Assembly (NCBI GenBank): GCA_000998045.1
Contig: LCCS01000004.1
Span: forward strand, 1-41,851
DNA from: Parcubacteria group bacterium GW2011_GWD2_42_14
Lineage (GTDB): Bacteria; Patescibacteriota; Minisyncoccia; Phycocordibacterales; UBA12088
Reading direction: 5' to 3'
DNA length: 41,851 nucleotides
Shown: positions 39,941 through 41,851 of the stretch, piece after piece
Numbering within the stretch: the stretch's first letter is position 1
Layout: every line of letters begins with the position of its first letter
Position numbers and translations under genes: made by a program
The notes under the pieces: generated by a model
What the model was told of the DNA's origin: nothing
The model's input: the letters and a program-made list of their open reading frames with translations, nothing else
Database searches by the model: none

Positions 39941-39998
39941 AAGTAAACAGAACGCACATTGAAAACTAAATAACGCTTCAAAGAAGTTCCCCTAAAGT

Positions 39999-40253
39999 AT
40001 GTTTCGTGTCTACATATTGTTGAGTCAAAAGGATAAGAAACTCTACGTAGGTTGCACATCCAACTTAGAAAAAAGATTCAAAAGGCATTTAGATGGATAC
40101 GTACAAGCAACAAAAAATAGAAGACCGCTTGTCTTAATACATTCTGAACAATATGATAACAAGGGAGAGGCTTTTCAACGCGAACGCTTTTTAAAAAGTT
40201 TATGGAGTGCTCGTGAAAAAAAGAAAATTCTCGAAAAATATCTAAAGAGCTAA
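39999..40253 (+). CDS. Stand-alone GIY-YIG nuclease, copy 1
   Basis: 84 aa, the whole protein is one GIY-YIG domain (UPF0213-like): VYILLSQKDKKLYVGCTSNLEKRFKRH carries the two Tyr and the Arg, and QRERFLKSLWSAREKKKI contains the Glu metal ligand. Role unknown; such proteins are abundant in CPR, often near tRNA genes. It lies between smpB and tmRNA, and its stop codon runs into the repeat array before tmRNA. Copy 2 lies on the other side of the tmRNA. Confidence 0.87.
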   Translation: MFRVYILLSQKDKKLYVGCTSNLEKRFKRHLDGYVQATKNRRPLVLIHSEQYDNKGEAFQRERFLKSLWSAREKKKILEKYLKS

Positions 40254-40347
40254 AACGTTTTAGGAAATATGTTATAGGGCTAAAGCCTAAGCGAGCTATG
40301 CTCGCTGGCTCGCCCGAACGTTTTGGGAAATATGTTATAGGGCTAAA
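40254..40347 (+). repeat. Tandem repeat upstream of tmRNA
   Basis: A 31-base unit (AACGTTTTRGGAAATATGTT core, continuing ATAGGGCTAAA) occurs at 40254-40284 and 40317-40347 with one mismatch, 63 bases apart. Each copy ends in the GGGCTAAA of a palindromic element. Confidence 0.75.
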
Positions 40348-40407
40348 ACATTTTGCTATGCAAAATGTTCGCCCGAACATGTTTCTTGGAGAAACATGTT
40401 TTAGGGG
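40277..40407 (+). repeat. Three TAAA/TC palindromic elements before tmRNA
   Basis: Unit A (40277-40315): GGGC-TAAA-stem AGCGAGC-TAT-GCTCGCT with extra GCC/GGC-TC-GCCC. Unit B (40340-40374): GGGC-TAAA-ACATTTTGC-TAT-GCAAAATGT-TC-GCCC. Unit C (40371-40407), inverted and sharing GCCC with B: GA-ACATGTTTCT-TGG-AGAAACATGT-TTTA-GGGG. Unit C ends in the first bases of mature tmRNA. Confidence 0.8.
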
Positions 40408-40606
40408 GATGACTGGCTTAGACAAAGGGATTGTTCTTTGAGATGCGCAAGCCGACCTCCAAACAAGTCGTAAAAAGGTTTGGAAACCAAATACGTGCAA
40501 ACAAAACTGCACGGGCTGTTGTATCACCGATACAATTCGCTCCCGCATTTGCGTAACACATAGTTACCCAAGCGGCGTCCTAACAGAAGTTTGCTGAGTA
40601 CTCTGC

Positions 40607-40669
40607 GGGCTAAAACATTTTGCTTGCAAAATGTTCGCCCGACATTGACCCTTGGTCAATGTTTAGGGC
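40607..40669 (+). repeat. TAAA/TC palindromic element pair inside tmRNA
   Basis: GGGC-TAAA-ACATTTTGC-TT-GCAAAATGT-TC-GCCC (40607-40640), then, sharing GCCC, GA-CATTGACC-CTT-GGTCAATG-TTTA-GGGC (40637-40669). Same inverted arrangement as in RNase P RNA. Confidence 0.82.
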
Positions 40670-40759
40670 GTAATATCACTCGACTATGAGGAAGTATGGT
40701 TACCATCACCGTACCACTCGAGACTAAGTATGGTAGGAAGATTAGATTTTGTTTGTTTC

Positions 40760-40795
40760 GCCCCTAAACATATTTTCTTTGAAAATATGTCGGGC
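40760..40795 (+). repeat. Single TAAA/TC palindromic element inside tmRNA
   Basis: GCCCC-TAAA-CATATTTTC-TTT-GAAAATATG-TC-GGGC. The outer stem is swapped (CCC/GGG instead of GGG/CCC) while the internal loop is kept, a compensatory change. Confidence 0.75.
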
Positions 40796-40923
40796 AATCC
40801 GCAAGGATTTTGCCTACTCTTCCGAGATCCGCCAGCCTGGCGGAAAAAACAATCTACGCTTGTAGAACATTTCATAGAATTCTTTTTGGACTCGGGTTCG
40901 ATACCCGACATCTCCACCACTTC

Positions 40924-40964
40924 GCAAAAAATAACAGCACGAAAAACGTGCTGTTATTTTTTGC
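40924..40964 (+). terminator. Terminator of tmRNA
   Basis: GCAAAAAATAACAGCACG-AAAAA-CGTGCTGTTATTTTTTGC, perfect 18-bp stem five bases after the CCA end. Confidence 0.85.
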
Positions 40965-41048
40965 TTCGCGGTGCAGGCACCCTGCAAAGCGAAGGTGGTG
41001 GTGAGATCCCACGTAGCTCCTGTGAGCGAAGTGGGATATTGTGAAGGT

Positions 41049-41303
41049 ATGCACTACGTCTACATTTTAAAAAGCAAGAAAGACAATTCGAAGTATATAG
41101 GCATGACCTGTGATTTAAAAAGCAGACTCCAAGAACACAACAACGGCGAAACGAAATCAAACAAATCTAAAATACCTTATGTTCTTGAATGGTACTGTTG
41201 TTTTAATAATAAGAGTAGAGCACTCTCTTTTGAGAAATACTTAAAATCTAGTTCAGGGCATGCCTTCAGAAACAAACGATTACTATCCACAGAACAGAAA
41301 TAG
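41049..41303 (+). CDS. Stand-alone GIY-YIG nuclease, copy 2
   Basis: 84 aa from ATG 41049 (the longer ORF reads through repeat sequence). HYVYILKSKKDNSKYIGMTCDLKSRLQEH carries the GIY-YIG Tyr residues and Arg, and ALSFEKYLKSSSGHAF the Glu. Clearly diverged from copy 1, so this is not a recent duplication. The preceding 85 bases contain inverted repeats (ATCCCAC...GTGGGAT; TTCGCGGTGCAGG...CCCTGCAAAGCGAA). The two copies bracket tmRNA. Confidence 0.87.
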   Translation: MHYVYILKSKKDNSKYIGMTCDLKSRLQEHNNGETKSNKSKIPYVLEWYCCFNNKSRALSFEKYLKSSSGHAFRNKRLLSTEQK

Positions 41304-41406
41304 CCAAAAGGTATACTGTTCATGTAATGAAAGATATCACTCAAAATAAAAACCTGTCTAACCCTATTCTTTACAAAACTGTATTTGTGTTATAACCTCC
41401 CCTTAG

Positions 41407-41421
41407 ATAGACGTCTATAAT
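41407..41421 (+). promoter_or_regulatory. -10 box overlapped by a 12-bp palindrome (operator candidate)
   Basis: ATAGACGTCTAT (41407-41418) is a perfect palindrome and overlaps TATAAT (41416-41421). This position would let a dimeric regulator block the promoter. No good -35 is visible. Confidence 0.45.
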
Positions 41422-41450
41422 CAAACTTTGTTCAACAAAAGGAGGCGGTT

Positions 41451-41672
41451 ATGCAAATTACTGTGAGTAAGAATACTCGAGTGTACCAAAAAGGGCGAGG
41501 ATCTTTTCTGATTTCAACCGGAGCGCAACTTTGCAAAGATTCAAGGATTGAAATCATACAATGGGACTACTTGTTATACAAAAATGTTCCCTGTAAGGCG
41601 GTTGCCTATAAGACAGGTGAATCATGTCGCTGGATCCTTTGCGAGGAATCAGGGATACCATTCCCTAACTGA
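41451..41672 (+). CDS. Small hypothetical protein with strong Shine-Dalgarno
   Basis: 73 aa. AAAGGAGG ends five bases before the ATG, the best SD in the window. It looks like a small beta-rich protein (ITVSKNTRVYQKGRGSFLIS, IEIIQWDYLLYKNVPCK) with three cysteines (one in CRWILCEE). No membrane segment, no known motif. It has its own terminator and a palindrome over its -10, suggesting regulated, high-level expression. Function unknown. Confidence 0.68.
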   Translation: MQITVSKNTRVYQKGRGSFLISTGAQLCKDSRIEIIQWDYLLYKNVPCKAVAYKTGESCRWILCEESGIPFPN

Positions 41673-41695
41673 TTGTTGAGTTGATTCTATTGAAG

Positions 41696-41721
41696 CCACC
41701 GGATTGATGTCCGGTGGTTTT
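41696..41721 (+). terminator. Terminator of the 73-aa gene
   Basis: CCACCGGA-TTGATG-TCCGGTGG followed by TTTTG, 23 bases after the stop. Confidence 0.8.
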
Positions 41722-41759
41722 GTAGTTCACCTCCCGTTTTCTTTTTGTGATAACGTAAT

Positions 41760-41851
41760 CTAATCAATACCTTGGACGCAGTTGTCTAATAATTGCACTG
41801 GTGCCTTGAGACCAATCCCCATATGGAGTCGTCTCTCGTTGTAGTACGGCA
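41760..41851 (-). CDS. C-terminus of an IS3/IS481-type transposase (partial)
   Basis: The minus-strand frame entering from the right edge reads YYNERRLHMGIGLKAPVQLL and stops at TAG (41760-41762). This is the end of the DDE integrase core (YN-x2-RxHxGLxxKTPxExL), shared by IS3, IS481 and related families. Only about 30 residues are visible, so family, integrity and inverted repeats cannot be judged. Confidence 0.65.
   Translation of the reverse strand, partial: PYYNERRLHMGIGLKAPVQLLDNCVQGID

Larger units (their letters stand above)
40405..40919 (+). ncRNA. ssrA: tmRNA (10Sa RNA)
   Basis: Acceptor GGGGATG (40405-40411) pairs with CATCTCC (40909-40915, one G-U), then A and an encoded CCA. T-arm CTCGGG-TTCGATA-CCCGA. 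5' region GACTGGCTTAGACAAAGGG and TTGAGATGCG resemble other tmRNAs. The tag frame starts at GCA 40497 and stops at TAA 40554, encoding ANKTARAVVSPIQFAPAFA. At 515 nt it is longer than the usual 350-400 nt because of inserted hairpin elements (40607-40669, 40760-40795). SmpB is encoded upstream. Confidence 0.94.

Noticed and set aside
40254-40374. CRISPR-like array from the repeated 31-mer and hairpins before tmRNA
   Set aside because: Only two repeat copies exist, the spacing is a single 63-base period, the intervening sequence is itself a hairpin, and no cas gene is present.
40684-40920. 78-aa minus-strand ORF over the tmRNA 3' half
   Set aside because: It is the translated antisense of tmRNA (encoded acceptor, T-arm and element hairpins), with no RBS or promoter.
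1-41851. Recoded UGA (genetic code 25) as in Gracilibacteria or Absconditabacteria
   Set aside because: TGA ends rbfA, the PD-(D/E)XK gene and others at expected lengths, and no in-frame TGA interrupts conserved proteins.

Overview
The window looks like a chromosomal segment of a Patescibacteria (Candidate Phyla Radiation) bacterium, probably Parcubacteria. The basis is a very short IF-2 (505 aa) with almost no N-terminal region, clustered small two-helix T4SS-pilin-like proteins, a tethered solute-binding protein, a CxxC-x17-CxxC zinc ribbon, stand-alone GIY-YIG nucleases beside RNA genes, DNA glycosylases without Fe-S cysteines, and many genes with a -10 box only 6-8 bases before the start codon (leaderless mRNAs). 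TGA is used as a normal stop, so this is not a code-25 lineage. Taxonomy is inference; no rRNA is present.

Layout. 1-1.7 kb: a partial gene end and two hypothetical genes. 1.8-7.7 kb: ClpB-type disaggregase and cysteine desulfurase (minus), then infB-rbfA (plus). 7.7-10.1 kb: tRNA-Cys, tRNA-Leu(UAA), a membrane-anchored PD-(D/E)XK protein, a candidate small RNA of about 340 nt, a 209-bp inverted-repeat unit built from the tRNA-Leu 3' end, tRNA-Leu(UAG) and tRNA-Lys. 10.2-14.1 kb: minus-strand cluster of methyltransferase, tethered family-1 solute-binding protein and five paralogous VirB2/TrbC-like mini-pilins. 14.2-19.7 kb: gyrA, a small membrane protein, an MBL-fold protein, ribosomal protein S1 and a small membrane protein. 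19.8-20.7 kb: RNase P RNA and next to it a rod-shaped 6S-like RNA candidate. 20.7-26.6 kb: M28/glutaminyl cyclase-like peptidase, membrane-fused spermidine-synthase-like protein, DUF192, DedA, P-loop kinase, HAD phosphatase and a P-loop NTPase. 26.8-30 kb: hypothetical gene, tRNA-Ser(GGA), and lemA - MazG-like - membrane protein - htpX. 30-33 kb: zinc-ribbon gene, small gene, groES-groEL. 33-39.4 kb: secG, tethered OppA-type binding protein, bactofilin-like membrane protein - nth - mutY, class I aldolase. 39.4-41.8 kb: trans-translation locus (smpB and an unusually long tmRNA) with a GIY-YIG nuclease gene on each side of the tmRNA, a small SD-led gene, and the C-terminus of an IS transposase at the edge.

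Main discovery candidate: a family of hairpin elements found in this window only in or touching RNA genes (tmRNA, RNase P RNA, tRNA-Ser). Each copy has a short outer stem, an asymmetric TAAA/TC internal loop and a hairpin whose sequence differs between copies but stays self-complementary. They mostly occur as inverted pairs sharing the middle outer-stem strand. One pair is inside RNase P RNA, one inside tmRNA, and one ends exactly one base before the mature 5' end of both tmRNA and tRNA-Ser. Other points of interest are the two cluster-less DNA glycosylases, the pilin/binding-protein locus, the 6S-like RNA and the tRNA-Leu-derived element.
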